Source: CAYWVR01 sp964461715 (GTDB lineage: Bacteria; Planctomycetota; Phycisphaerae; FEN-1346). From it: DNA of 64,000 nucleotides. Positions within the stretch are counted from its first letter, which is position 1; every line of letters begins with the position of its first letter. The DNA lies in contig CAYWVR010000017.1 in the NCBI GenBank assembly GCA_964461715.1, forward strand, positions 1 to 64,000, read 5' to 3'. Shown one piece after another: positions 44,377-52,890 of this stretch. Made by a program: the position numbers and the translations under genes. The notes under the pieces were generated by a model. That model saw only the letters and a program-made list of their open reading frames with translations, was not told the DNA's origin and made no database searches.

Positions 44377-47300
44377 CTATCGGGCCTCCAGCTTGGTCGC
44401 GCGGATCGGGTGGGCGGTCGTCTTGCCGTCCTTGCGGACGACGAGGCCGACGGCGCCCTCGAAATCGATGCCCTCGCCGGTCCAGGCGAAGGGCTCGATA
44501 CTCATCAGGGCGACGATCTCCGTCCCGTCGCCCAGGCGGACGCGGGTGACGCGGCCCTCGGGGTCGAGCGCTTCGCTCACGGGCGCCTTTGCGATGCCGC
44601 GCGGCTGGAGGGCGACGACCCACGTGGTGCTCGTCTCGGGCGGCATGTCCCAGCGAAGCTCGACGGACCGCTTGAACCGCGGCAGCTCCTCGTAGGGCAG
44701 GGGATGGCCCGCGTCGTCGTGGTACTTGTCGTTCAGGATGTCGCGGTCGATTGTGCGGAGCTTGACGCCGGAGGCCGGGTGGAGGATCGCCAGGTGGGCC
44801 GTCACGCCCTGCGGCGAAGCGAGCGTCGCGGCCGGGCCGTCGGCGGCCGTGCCCTCGGGCTGGTAGGAATGGAGCCGCCAGATGGCCGGGCAGCTCGTCT
44901 CGACGTTGTCCCGGACGATGAGGGCGTCCGGGTGGACGAAGAGGACTTGACGGTCGTAGCCGTTGCGGAGGCCCACCGGCGTCGACGTCGAGAGGTCGAG
45001 CTTCGGGTTATAGGGGTAGAGGCATCGGGCATCCACGTAGTCGTAGCCGGTCTCCGGATTGTACTCCTCGTCGCTGACGAAGGGGGCGGGGTATTTGCAG
45101 GGGAGGGTCCAGTTGTTGATGCCGACGAACTCGATCTGGGTGCCGGAGGACGGGCCCTGTTTGTACTTGTTCCAGTACGTGCCGCCCGGTGGGCTGCCCC
45201 AGTCGCAGTCGCCGAAGAAGTGGACGTTGCGTCCCCAGAACCAGAGGGAGCCCTTGTCCTCGTGATGGTGGCCCCAGCTCTGTCCGGCCCGGAGGACGAG
45301 GAAGCTCTCGGCCGTGGCGTCGGCGGTCTCGGTCGTCCCCTCGATCTCCGTGTCGCCGAACGTGCCGCGATACGTCGCCGCGGGGGTCTTCGGCGAGACG
45401 TCGACCGTGTAGCGTGCCGGGCCTCCCTTGATCCACTTGTCGTCGCCGACGACGAGGTCCAGCAGCCATTGGCTTCCCTCGACCTTGACGGTGCCCGTCG
45501 TCTCGCCCTGGTTGTAGGTGGGCTGCTTGCCTCGCACGGTCCCGGTCAGGGCCCCGCCGGGGTCGAGCGGGAGGGAGAGGTGGAGGTCGCGCCGTTCGGC
45601 CTTCTTGTCTCCCTTGGCAGGAAGGACGAGGGCGCCCTTCAGAGTCAGGTCCACGCGCGTCCGGTCGTCGCTGTCGGCCCGCATGACGGCGCCGTACCCG
45701 CGGAGCCAGCGGCTCGTGAGGTCGGGCCGCTCCGTCCGGACGCCGGCGGGCGCCTTGCCGCCGTCCTCCTCGATCATCCAGGCGGCGCGGCGGACGATCT
45801 TCCGGACCTCCGGGTTCTCCGCCCCGGTGAAGACGTTCAGGATGCCGCCGAAACGGTCCGACGGGCCCTTCGTTGAGAGGCCGTGGTCGCCGACGGGCGG
45901 GACGACGCGGCAGCCGAACTCCGGGTCCACCGGCGAATGGACGTAGAGGAAGAACTCGACCATCCGCGCGAACCGCACATCCTCGCGGAAGTCCTTGTAG
46001 CCGGAGTTCGCGAGCGCTTGGACCAGCGAGTGGACGGTGTGGATGGTGTGGCCGGCGTAGCCGTGGCTCTCCTCCCAGCACCCGCTCTCGGGGTAGACGT
46101 AGCGGTCGAGGGCCATGTCGAAGCTGGTCTCGCCGTGCGCGATGAAGCGCCGGGCCTCCGGGTGGCCGCGCTCCGCCAGTCGCAGGCCGTACGTGCTGAC
46201 GTAGCGGTAGAGGTCGGCGTTGAAGTTCATGTTCTCCATGCCCTGGTAGAAGGGATTGAGGGCCTCGGGGTGGGTCCAGGGCAGCATGGCGCGGATGCTG
46301 GGATAGGCGGAATCGTCGGCGGCCATGAAGGCGGTCGTGGCCAGGTTCACGAGCTCGTTCGTCTCGCCGGCGGTCGCGGTGACGGGCTGGTTGACCTTGC
46401 CGCTCCATCCCTCGCGGGGCGGATGGGTGCCGCGGATGCGGCCCTCGGAGCCGTTGAAGGCCTGAAGACCCGCCCGACCGCGCGTCCCCAGCATCACCCG
46501 GCCCGGCGTCCCTCCGACGGGCGAGTCGCCGGGGACGGTGGCCTCGGGCGGGACGGGGGTTCCGTCGGAGTTCCACACCAAGGGGGTCCGCACGAGTCGA
46601 TCGAGCGGCCAGACGCCCTCCTGCACGTGGGCCTTGGCGAGGTAATCCCGGTCGCCGGAATCGCAGGCGAAGATGGCCCATTCGCGGTGCCCGTCGACGA
46701 GCCACGCCTCCATGGCGATCCGGAGCTTCGCGCCCGCCAGGCCCACCTGTCCCCGCGTCATGCGGTCGCCGGGGACCTCGGGCCGCATGTAGAGATCGAC
46801 GTGGTTGACCTTGGCGCGGGTCCAGCGGTCGGGCCGCAGGTAGAAGGCGCCGACGGCCGTGGAGTGGCCCTCGCGGGGGGTGGCGTCGCGGCCGCCGCTC
46901 GGCGTGGTGACGACGGCGGTCTTCAGCGAGGCGTCGCCGTGGGTGTAGGTGATCTCCTCGTAGGTCGGCTTCTCGGGCTCACGGGGCTCGCGGCCGCGGA
47001 ACGGCTTGGGCTCCTTGGCCTCGCGCGGCTCACGGGGCTTGTCTTTGCCCTTGGGATCCTTTTTCCAGGCCTCGAGGGCTTCCTGGTAGCGGACCTTGCG
47101 CTCCGGGAAGGTGGCCATCGCGTCGGTGTAGGCTTTGACCTTGGCCTCGTGCCTAGCCTTGGCCTCTTTGTACTTGGCGAGGTCCATCTCGTACTTCTCG
47201 ACGTCGGCGCGGTAGTTGGCCGTGACCGCGTCCGGGTCGGGGGCCTTGAGGCCGATCGTCTCCTGCTTGCCGCCGAAATAGTTGAACTGGGTCCAGACGA

Positions 47301-48222
47301 CCAGCCGCGTCAGGCACTTCTGGCCCTTCATTCGGACGAAGTCGGCGGCGGGGTTCTCGTCGGTGACGCTGTACCAGTCGAAGAGCTTCTGGTCGCCGGT
47401 GCGGAAGTAGCCGTCGATGAACCAGTCGTCGTAGTTGAAGACGTACCGGGCCTGGCCGCCCACGTCGAAGTCCTCGACGAGTTGGGCGTAGGGCTTGGCC
47501 GCGAAGAGGCGGACGCGGCTCGTGTAGGTGCGGTTGCCCTCGAAGGCGTAGACGATCTTCGACTCGAAGTAGACCGGACCGCTGGTGACGGTGCAGGTGA
47601 CGCGTCGGATGCGCGGCATGGCATCGAGGTACCCGGTTCCGATCCACTCCTTGCCGTCGCGCGAGACGCTGACGACGGGCCCGGGAACCTCGAACGCCGG
47701 GGCCGGCGGGTTGAAGGTCACCGAGCCGACGGGCACCTTGGCCTGGAAGCGGTCGTTGGCGACATGGGCCAGGGCCACGCCGCCCATCTCGCCCGCCTCC
47801 CGGACGCGGCAGGCGGGGGGCAGGACGGTCGGGGGTGCGTTCGGATCGACGCGGATCGTAACCCGTCTGTGGCGTTCGGCGCCCGTTCCGGGGCCCGCCT
47901 TCTTCACCGTCACCGTCTCGTTGCCGCGCTTCTCCTCGACCTCGCGCTCGACGAACGGGAAGTTCACGGCGACCCAGACGCGGGCCTTCGTGACGGCCTC
48001 GGGTGTCCCTTCGAGGATCTCGACCTGGTAAGGCCGGACCGAGGCCGTGACGGTATGGACGGGGGCGGGGGCGGGGAGCGTCACGTCGAAGGAGACGGGC
48101 TCCGCCTCGTAGGGGATGCCGAAGTAGTCGTTGACGGCGAAGGAGCCCAGCTCCCGGGCGAGGGCAACCGGGCCGAGGAGGGCCATCGCGGCCGGCAGCA
48201 GGAGGATCGCAGGGACTTTCAT
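44377..48222 (-). CDS. secreted heparinase II/III-like polysaccharide lyase
   Basis: A 1281-residue secreted protein. Signal peptide 1-22 or so, an N-terminal beta module (about 23-330), a long charged linker around 370-450 rich in Lys/Glu/Arg/Pro (repeating REPRE-type motifs), an alpha/alpha-toroid domain (ENMNFNADLYRY, GCWEESHGYAGHTIHTVHSL near residue 715), and a heparinase II/III-type beta domain with GHHHEDKGSLWFWG (H985-H987, D989) and FFGDCDWG. Family enzymes cleave uronic-acid polysaccharides by beta-elimination; the substrate is unknown. GAGGAGA precedes ATG 48222. The gene upstream (48239) encodes a protein homologous to its N-terminal module. Confidence 0.86.
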   Translation of the reverse strand: MKVPAILLLPAAMALLGPVALARELGSFAVNDYFGIPYEAEPVSFDVTLPAPAPVHTVTASVRPYQVEILEGTPEAVTKARVWVAVNFPFVEREVEEKRGNETVTVKKAGPGTGAERHRRVTIRVDPNAPPTVLPPACRVREAGEMGGVALAHVANDRFQAKVPVGSVTFNPPAPAFEVPGPVVSVSRDGKEWIGTGYLDAMPRIRRVTCTVTSGPVYFESKIVYAFEGNRTYTSRVRLFAAKPYAQLVEDFDVGGQARYVFNYDDWFIDGYFRTGDQKLFDWYSVTDENPAADFVRMKGQKCLTRLVVWTQFNYFGGKQETIGLKAPDPDAVTANYRADVEKYEMDLAKYKEAKARHEAKVKAYTDAMATFPERKVRYQEALEAWKKDPKGKDKPREPREAKEPKPFRGREPREPEKPTYEEITYTHGDASLKTAVVTTPSGGRDATPREGHSTAVGAFYLRPDRWTRAKVNHVDLYMRPEVPGDRMTRGQVGLAGAKLRIAMEAWLVDGHREWAIFACDSGDRDYLAKAHVQEGVWPLDRLVRTPLVWNSDGTPVPPEATVPGDSPVGGTPGRVMLGTRGRAGLQAFNGSEGRIRGTHPPREGWSGKVNQPVTATAGETNELVNLATTAFMAADDSAYPSIRAMLPWTHPEALNPFYQGMENMNFNADLYRYVSTYGLRLAERGHPEARRFIAHGETSFDMALDRYVYPESGCWEESHGYAGHTIHTVHSLVQALANSGYKDFREDVRFARMVEFFLYVHSPVDPEFGCRVVPPVGDHGLSTKGPSDRFGGILNVFTGAENPEVRKIVRRAAWMIEEDGGKAPAGVRTERPDLTSRWLRGYGAVMRADSDDRTRVDLTLKGALVLPAKGDKKAERRDLHLSLPLDPGGALTGTVRGKQPTYNQGETTGTVKVEGSQWLLDLVVGDDKWIKGGPARYTVDVSPKTPAATYRGTFGDTEIEGTTETADATAESFLVLRAGQSWGHHHEDKGSLWFWGRNVHFFGDCDWGSPPGGTYWNKYKQGPSSGTQIEFVGINNWTLPCKYPAPFVSDEEYNPETGYDYVDARCLYPYNPKLDLSTSTPVGLRNGYDRQVLFVHPDALIVRDNVETSCPAIWRLHSYQPEGTAADGPAATLASPQGVTAHLAILHPASGVKLRTIDRDILNDKYHDDAGHPLPYEELPRFKRSVELRWDMPPETSTTWVVALQPRGIAKAPVSEALDPEGRVTRVRLGDGTEIVALMSIEPFAWTGEGIDFEGAVGLVVRKDGKTTAHPIRATKLEAR

Positions 48223-48238
48223 GAGAGAATCTCCTCGT

Positions 48239-49246
48239 TCAGCGGGTTGCCCGGACGGTCTTCTCGAACGCGTTCGGGAGATTCGGTTTGGCGGGGCCCT
48301 TGGTCGTGGCGGCAAAGCCGAGCTTGCGGGTGCCCGTGCCGAGGGCGAACTCGATCGTCACGTGACCCTCGTAGAGGCTGGGGCCCAGCATGCCGGCCGT
48401 GCGAGGGTTGGGCGTCGAGTCGCTCTTCGTCTCGGGCCCGAGGAAGTGGCGGCTCGACGGGTCGCCGGGGAGCTGGCGGTGCTGCCAGAGGGCGAAGCCC
48501 ATCGTGTCGCCTCCCTGCCAGGAGTCCACCGCGCGGCACCAGAATCCGGCGACGTCTTGGGTGGCCGGGTCGGCGCTGGTGACGGCGACGCCGCCGGGAA
48601 GGTCCTCCGGCTTCGTCCGCTCCTCTTCTTTCCTCTCCTCGGCGCGGGCCTGGGCGACGGGGTTCACGTCCACCTCCGGCTTGTCGTAGTAACACGGCAG
48701 GTAGAGGAAGTTATGATGCGTGCCGGCGACGTTGGTGGCAAACCCGGCCGCCGGGAGCCAGCCGTAGTAGGCGTCGAAGACGAAGAGGTTCCGCGGGCCG
48801 AGGTCGGCGGCCTCGTCCATCAGCAGAGCCCCCGGCGTGGCCTCGAGTGTCACGCTGTACCTCTTATCCCCCTCGAAACGGTACTCCAGGCGGGCCGTCT
48901 TGTCCTCGACCGTGCCTTCGAAGGAGAGAAGCTTGGGGAAGGTCTCCAGGTACCCGTGGCCGCGCCACACGCCGTCGGGGCCCTTGAAGGCGACGATCGG
49001 GCCGGGCACGCCGTAGTCCGGGGCGCCGCCCTTCGGAGCGGTGTAGGAGCCCGCGGGCACTTTCACGCGGAACGTGCCGCAGTCGAGCTCCGCCGTCTTC
49101 GTGATCGTGAGGGGATGCGGCGGGCTGGGGACGGGGCTGTTCGCGCCGCCGACCTGGGGGGCGTCGAGCGGCGGGGGCTCGGCGGCCCGGGCCGCTTGGA
49201 GCGACAGGACCAGGGGGATCACGAGGAAGTACACGCGGGCGGACAT
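48239..49246 (-). CDS. secreted stand-alone homologue of the lyase's N-terminal beta module
   Basis: A 335-residue secreted protein with signal peptide 1-20 or so. It aligns by eye with the N-terminal part of the neighbouring lyase: FRVKVPAGSYT against FQAKVPVGSVT, VPGPIVAF against VPGPVVSV, GHGYLETFPKL against GTGYLDAMPRI, and YRFEGDKRYSV against YAFEGNRTYTS. It therefore is a duplicated single module, perhaps a binding or assembly partner. Start ATG 49246 follows AAAGGAG; an in-frame ATG 7 codons upstream is less likely. First gene of the three-gene operon ending at 43181. Confidence 0.8.
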   Translation of the reverse strand: MSARVYFLVIPLVLSLQAARAAEPPPLDAPQVGGANSPVPSPPHPLTITKTAELDCGTFRVKVPAGSYTAPKGGAPDYGVPGPIVAFKGPDGVWRGHGYLETFPKLLSFEGTVEDKTARLEYRFEGDKRYSVTLEATPGALLMDEAADLGPRNLFVFDAYYGWLPAAGFATNVAGTHHNFLYLPCYYDKPEVDVNPVAQARAEERKEEERTKPEDLPGGVAVTSADPATQDVAGFWCRAVDSWQGGDTMGFALWQHRQLPGDPSSRHFLGPETKSDSTPNPRTAGMLGPSLYEGHVTIEFALGTGTRKLGFAATTKGPAKPNLPNAFEKTVRATR

Positions 49247-49360
49247 GGACGCGCTCCTTTTGTGCATAGACGGGTGCGGGCCAACGCTTCTGGAACCCCA
49301 TCTTTGCGCCGAGTGCGTGGCGAATCAACAGAAACCGTAAACGGGCGCGTCCGAATCGGG

Positions 49361-49366
49361 TACAAT
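49361..49366 (+). promoter_or_regulatory. candidate -10 of the DUF302 gene
   Basis: TACAAT, 35 nt before ATG 49402; the -35 is poor (GTAAAC at 18 bp). Confidence 0.35.
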
Positions 49367-49401
49367 GCCCCGGCACGAGACGAGGCGAGAAGGGAGACGC
49401 C

Positions 49402-49791
49402 ATGCTGTACGCGCGCGAGGCCGAGGGCGCGTTCGACGACGTCGTCGAGCGGATCCGCCAGGCCGTCACGGACAACAAGTTCTCCGTCATGCACGAGATC
49501 GATCTGCGGGCGGCCCTGCGGGAGAAGGGCTTCGACTTCGACCGGGCGTGCCGGGTGCTGGAGATCTGCAACCCCCGCCAGGCGAAGAAGGCCCTCGATA
49601 CGGCCCCCGCCGTCTCCGCGGCGCTTCCCTGCCGCATCACCGTCTACGAGCAGGACGGGTGCGTCAAGGTGGCGACGCTCGAGCCGAAGACGATGCTCGG
49701 CCTCTTCCCGGACGGGGAGGACCTCCTGGAGGTGGCGAGCGACGTCCAGGTCTCGATCCTGAAGATCATCGACACGTCGCTGGAGGCGTAG
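49402..49791 (+). CDS. DUF302 domain protein
   Basis: A 129-residue small protein, no signal peptide. DUF302 is a compact alpha-beta domain, structurally like a thioredoxin-sized fold, of unknown role. Motifs: FSVMHEIDLRAALREKG and VLEICNPRQAKKAL with the following ALPCRITVYE, both characteristic. GAAGGGAG precedes ATG 49402. It converges with the radical SAM gene; a REP-like palindrome fills the gap. Some homologues occur near redox or heavy-metal genes, which is not informative here. Confidence 0.9.
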   Translation: MLYAREAEGAFDDVVERIRQAVTDNKFSVMHEIDLRAALREKGFDFDRACRVLEICNPRQAKKALDTAPAVSAALPCRITVYEQDGCVKVATLEPKTMLGLFPDGEDLLEVASDVQVSILKIIDTSLEA

Positions 49792-49798
49792 GGCCGAA

Positions 49799-49858
49799 CC
49801 GGGTGGCATGGCCACGCCGCCGTATGAGTGGCCATGCTGGCGTGGGCGCGCCACCCGA
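49799..49858. repeat. REP-like palindromic repeat, copy C
   Basis: Left arm CCGGGTGGCATGGCCACGCC (49799-49818) and right arm GGCGTGGGCGCGCCACCC near the right end pair imperfectly around a 22-nt centre. It is a diverged member of the family seen at 12-69 and 37793-37892, between convergent stops. Confidence 0.7.
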
Positions 49859-49859
49859 G

Positions 49860-51149
49860 CTACGCGTGAAGCGGCCATCCCCCCGGCACGCTGAGCGCCC
49901 CGCAGCAGCAGAACATGGCGTCCCGTTTCATCGCGAGCTTCGGCTCTAGCCGGTCCCACAGCCGCGGGTCCTCCGTACAGAGGGCCACGGGCACGTCCGG
50001 AGCAATCCGCCGGACCTCCTCGATGTAATAATCGTAGATCTCGGCCCGCACGTCGACGGGGAAGGGGGCGATGTGCTCGCCCCGGAGGGCGTCGGCTTCT
50101 TCCCGCATCCGCTCGATGAACGCGGGGTCCATGGCGCGGACGTCGAAGATCCGCTCGAACTCCTCGGCGTCCATCATCGCGAGAACCCAGCACCGGAGCA
50201 CCTCCGGGTGCACCCGTGCGAAGAGCCGCTCGAGCATCTCGGTCGTCTCGCGCCGCCAGTCGCGAATCGGGATGATCGGCGAGAATCCCGCCCGGACGAC
50301 ATACCCCGCGTCCCGGCAGAACCGCATCGCCTCGATCCGCGCCTCCAGCGGGGGCGAATCGCGCTCGATCGTGCGACACACGGTGTCCATCGAGAGCGTC
50401 CAGTTTGCGAGCGTGTGCGTGCGGTACGGCAGGTCCGCGAGGTACCGGACGTTGTCGCTCCGGGTATAGAGGAGGAGATACTTGTCCTCGGTTTCGTCGA
50501 ACGCGCGGCCGAGGACCTCGCTCGCCCCGTACTCGGGCTCGAAGCACAGGATGTCCGAGTAGAGGTCGTAGCGGTAGAGCTTCTGCTCGGGCCGCTCGCG
50601 GAACATGCGGCGAAGGTCGTCGGCGAAGTCCTCGAGGTCGCACTGGATGTTGACGAGCCGCCCCTGGCCGCAGTAGTCGCACTTGTGGACGCAGCCGCCG
50701 AGGGTGTGGATGCCCCAGCCGCCCTGGCACACGAGGTGCGGGTCCGTGGGGCGATAGATGTCGCGGCGGCTATAGGCAAAGTCGCGGCCGACGCCGGCCA
50801 TCACGCGCGCCAGGCGCCGGGCGAGCGGGTTCGCGTACGGGCCGGGTGGCTCGTCGCGGGCCGCTTCGTCCCAGACGAACGTGTTGAAGACGAGGACCGG
50901 GTCGTGGTCGACGCGGTGCTCGCCCTGTCGCACGCGGCCGTGGCCGCCCTGAAGGACGGCGTCGGTGGCGAGGTTGTCAGTGAGGCCGGCGGTCTCGACG
51001 ATTGCGGGGAGGTCCTTCAGCGTGACGCGCGGCACGTCGCTCGAGGTCATGCCGAAGGGGTCGAGCATCCGCTCCATCCGCGCCGCGGCGCGGGGGTTCG
51101 CATCGACGCGGGGGTGGGCGAAGACGGCCTTTGGTTTGAGTTGGTACAT
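49860..51149 (-). CDS. radical SAM protein, spore-photoproduct-lyase-like
   Basis: A 429-residue cytoplasmic protein with the [4Fe-4S] motif C153-x3-C157-x2-C160 in GGCVHKCDYCGQG. Downstream TRSDNVRYLADL, then SMDTVCRTIERDSPPLEARIEAMRFCRDAGYVV and FSPIIPI, resemble the SplB / DUF1848-like family around repair or modification of small molecules. The C-terminus ends with FCCCGALSVPGG, three more Cys. Function unknown; a DNA-photoproduct role is not supported. The start overlaps the permease end region (stop and start 2 nt apart), with AAAGGA upstream, so it is the fourth gene of the sugar ABC operon. Confidence 0.85.
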   Translation of the reverse strand: MYQLKPKAVFAHPRVDANPRAAARMERMLDPFGMTSSDVPRVTLKDLPAIVETAGLTDNLATDAVLQGGHGRVRQGEHRVDHDPVLVFNTFVWDEAARDEPPGPYANPLARRLARVMAGVGRDFAYSRRDIYRPTDPHLVCQGGWGIHTLGGCVHKCDYCGQGRLVNIQCDLEDFADDLRRMFRERPEQKLYRYDLYSDILCFEPEYGASEVLGRAFDETEDKYLLLYTRSDNVRYLADLPYRTHTLANWTLSMDTVCRTIERDSPPLEARIEAMRFCRDAGYVVRAGFSPIIPIRDWRRETTEMLERLFARVHPEVLRCWVLAMMDAEEFERIFDVRAMDPAFIERMREEADALRGEHIAPFPVDVRAEIYDYYIEEVRRIAPDVPVALCTEDPRLWDRLEPKLAMKRDAMFCCCGALSVPGGWPLHA

Positions 51150-51151
51150 GA

Positions 51152-51970
51152 CTATCCTTTCACCGCCCCCGCCGTCAGGCCGCTCATGAACTCGCGCTGG
51201 AGCACCAGGAAGAGCATCGCCACCGGGAGGATCGAAAGGAGCGTCCCGGCCATGAGGACCCCGTAGTCCTGGTGTTGGAGCCCCACGAGTTGATTTAGCG
51301 CAATGGGCAGCGTGAAGTGCCGCGCCGATTGGAGGATGATCTGCGGCCACAGGAACGAGTTCCACGTCCCCATGAACGCCAGGAGGCAGAACGCCCCAAT
51401 CATCGGACGCGAGATCGGTACCGCGACCCGCCAGTAGAGGCCGAACTCCGAGCACCCGTCGATCCGTCCCGCCTGAAGGAGGTCGTCCGGGATCTGGAGC
51501 ATCGACTGGCGAAAGAGGAACATCCCGAACACGCTCACCGCCCCCGGCACGATAAGCCCGGGGTACGTATCCGCCAGGTCCAGCCGGCAGATCAGCTCAT
51601 AGAGCGGTGCCAGCATCACCTGGGCCGGGAGCATCATCGTCCCCAGCATCAGGAACATCACCGCCTTCTTCCCGCGAAACTCGTACCGGGCCAGGGCGAA
51701 GCCGCCCAGGCTCGCGAAGAACAGCTGCACCAGCACCGTCGTCCCCGTCACGAAGAAGCTGTTCATCATGTGCCGCAGGAACGGCATCTGGTCAAACAGG
51801 CTCCGGAAGTTCTCCAGCGACAGCCGCTCCGGCGGCGGGAAGAAGGTGTACTGGAAAAAGTCCTCCGGCCCCTTCAGGGCACAGGCCATCAGCCACACCA
51901 GCGGCACCAGCGTCAGGGTCCCCGCCACGACGAGGACGGTGTACAGCATGATCTGGCGGAGGGCTCTCAC
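51152..51970 (-). CDS. carbohydrate ABC transporter permease (MalG-type)
   Basis: A 272-residue inner-membrane permease with six predicted transmembrane segments. The EAA loop is AGRIDGCSEFGLYWRVAVPI (about 168-187), which contacts the ATPase. It follows the usual RFF-type start and PPPERLSLENF periplasmic stretch of MalG proteins. GTG start overlaps the stop of the upstream permease (GTGA). Takes up an oligosaccharide delivered by the binding protein at 52887. No ATPase gene is in the operon, so it should share one encoded elsewhere. Confidence 0.95.
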   Translation of the reverse strand: MRALRQIMLYTVLVVAGTLTLVPLVWLMACALKGPEDFFQYTFFPPPERLSLENFRSLFDQMPFLRHMMNSFFVTGTTVLVQLFFASLGGFALARYEFRGKKAVMFLMLGTMMLPAQVMLAPLYELICRLDLADTYPGLIVPGAVSVFGMFLFRQSMLQIPDDLLQAGRIDGCSEFGLYWRVAVPISRPMIGAFCLLAFMGTWNSFLWPQIILQSARHFTLPIALNQLVGLQHQDYGVLMAGTLLSILPVAMLFLVLQREFMSGLTAGAVKG

Positions 51971-52890
51971 TGGGCGACCCCCTTCCTGAGCGTTCCGCTC
52001 AGGTACATCTGGCCGAGGGAGAGCACCAGTACCCCGGCGGCCAGCGTCCAGCCGATCGCGCTGGCGTAGCCCAGGTCGCCGGTCACGAAGCCGTTCTGGT
52101 AGAGGTACATGACAATCGTCAGGCCCGCCCCCTCGGGCCCCGAGCCGCTACTGAGGAGCAGGTACGCCAGCTCGAAGAGCTGGAACGACCCGATCACGCT
52201 CATGATGACCACGAACACGGCCACCGGCTTGATGCCGGGCAGCGTCACGTGGAGGAACTGCTGCCAGGCGTTCGCCCCGTCGATCCGGGCGGCCTCGTAG
52301 AGCGTCTCGTCCACGCCCTGAAGGGCCGCCAGGAAGTAGATCATGTTGTGGCCCGTGTAGAGCCAGAGGGCGGTCAGGACGAGGCAGGGCATGACCCAGC
52401 GGGGGTCGTTCAGCCACGTCCGGTCGAGCGGGGCGAGCTCGTTGCCGAGGAGGGCGTTCAGCCCTGCGTTCAGCAGCCCGAATCGCGGGGCGAACACCAG
52501 CCCGAAGAGGATCCCCACGAACACCATTCCCACCAGCCGCGGCGAGAAGAGGCACAGCCGGAACGTGTTCCGAAGCCACAGCCCCTTGGCGTTGACGACT
52601 AAGGCCAGGCCGAGCGCCAGCGGCAACTGGATCGTCACCGACGCCGCCGCGAACGTCGCCGTGTTCGCCACCGCCTTGTGGAAGTCCGGGTCCGAGATAA
52701 GGAAGCGGAAGTTTGCCAGGCCCGCCCAGACCTGCGACGTCGGTCCGCTCGTGATGTAGAAGGAAAGGAGGACGCTCTTGGCGATCGGGTACACCCCGAA
52801 CGCCAGGAACACCACCAGAAAGGGTGCCACGAAGAGGTAGGGCGCGTATCGATGCTGAAGGGCGAACCACTTGGTGGGGGCGTGGCTCAA
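51967..52890 (-). CDS. carbohydrate ABC transporter permease (MalF-type)
   Basis: A 307-residue inner-membrane permease. Six hydrophobic segments and the EAA motif (EAARIDGANAWQQFLHVTLPGI, roughly 200-220). Start TTG 52890 overlaps the stop of the binding-protein gene (TTGA), with GAGGAA upstream; longer in-frame readings would enter that gene. It pairs with the MalG-type permease to form the channel. Confidence 0.94.
   Translation of the reverse strand: MSHAPTKWFALQHRYAPYLFVAPFLVVFLAFGVYPIAKSVLLSFYITSGPTSQVWAGLANFRFLISDPDFHKAVANTATFAAASVTIQLPLALGLALVVNAKGLWLRNTFRLCLFSPRLVGMVFVGILFGLVFAPRFGLLNAGLNALLGNELAPLDRTWLNDPRWVMPCLVLTALWLYTGHNMIYFLAALQGVDETLYEAARIDGANAWQQFLHVTLPGIKPVAVFVVIMSVIGSFQLFELAYLLLSSGSGPEGAGLTIVMYLYQNGFVTGDLGYASAIGWTLAAGVLVLSLGQMYLSGTLRKGVAQ

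Noticed and set aside
49860..51149. Calling the radical SAM gene a true spore photoproduct lyase (splB)
   Set aside because: Similarity is limited to the radical SAM core and a few motifs, and the genomic context is sugar transport; no sporulation genes are present.
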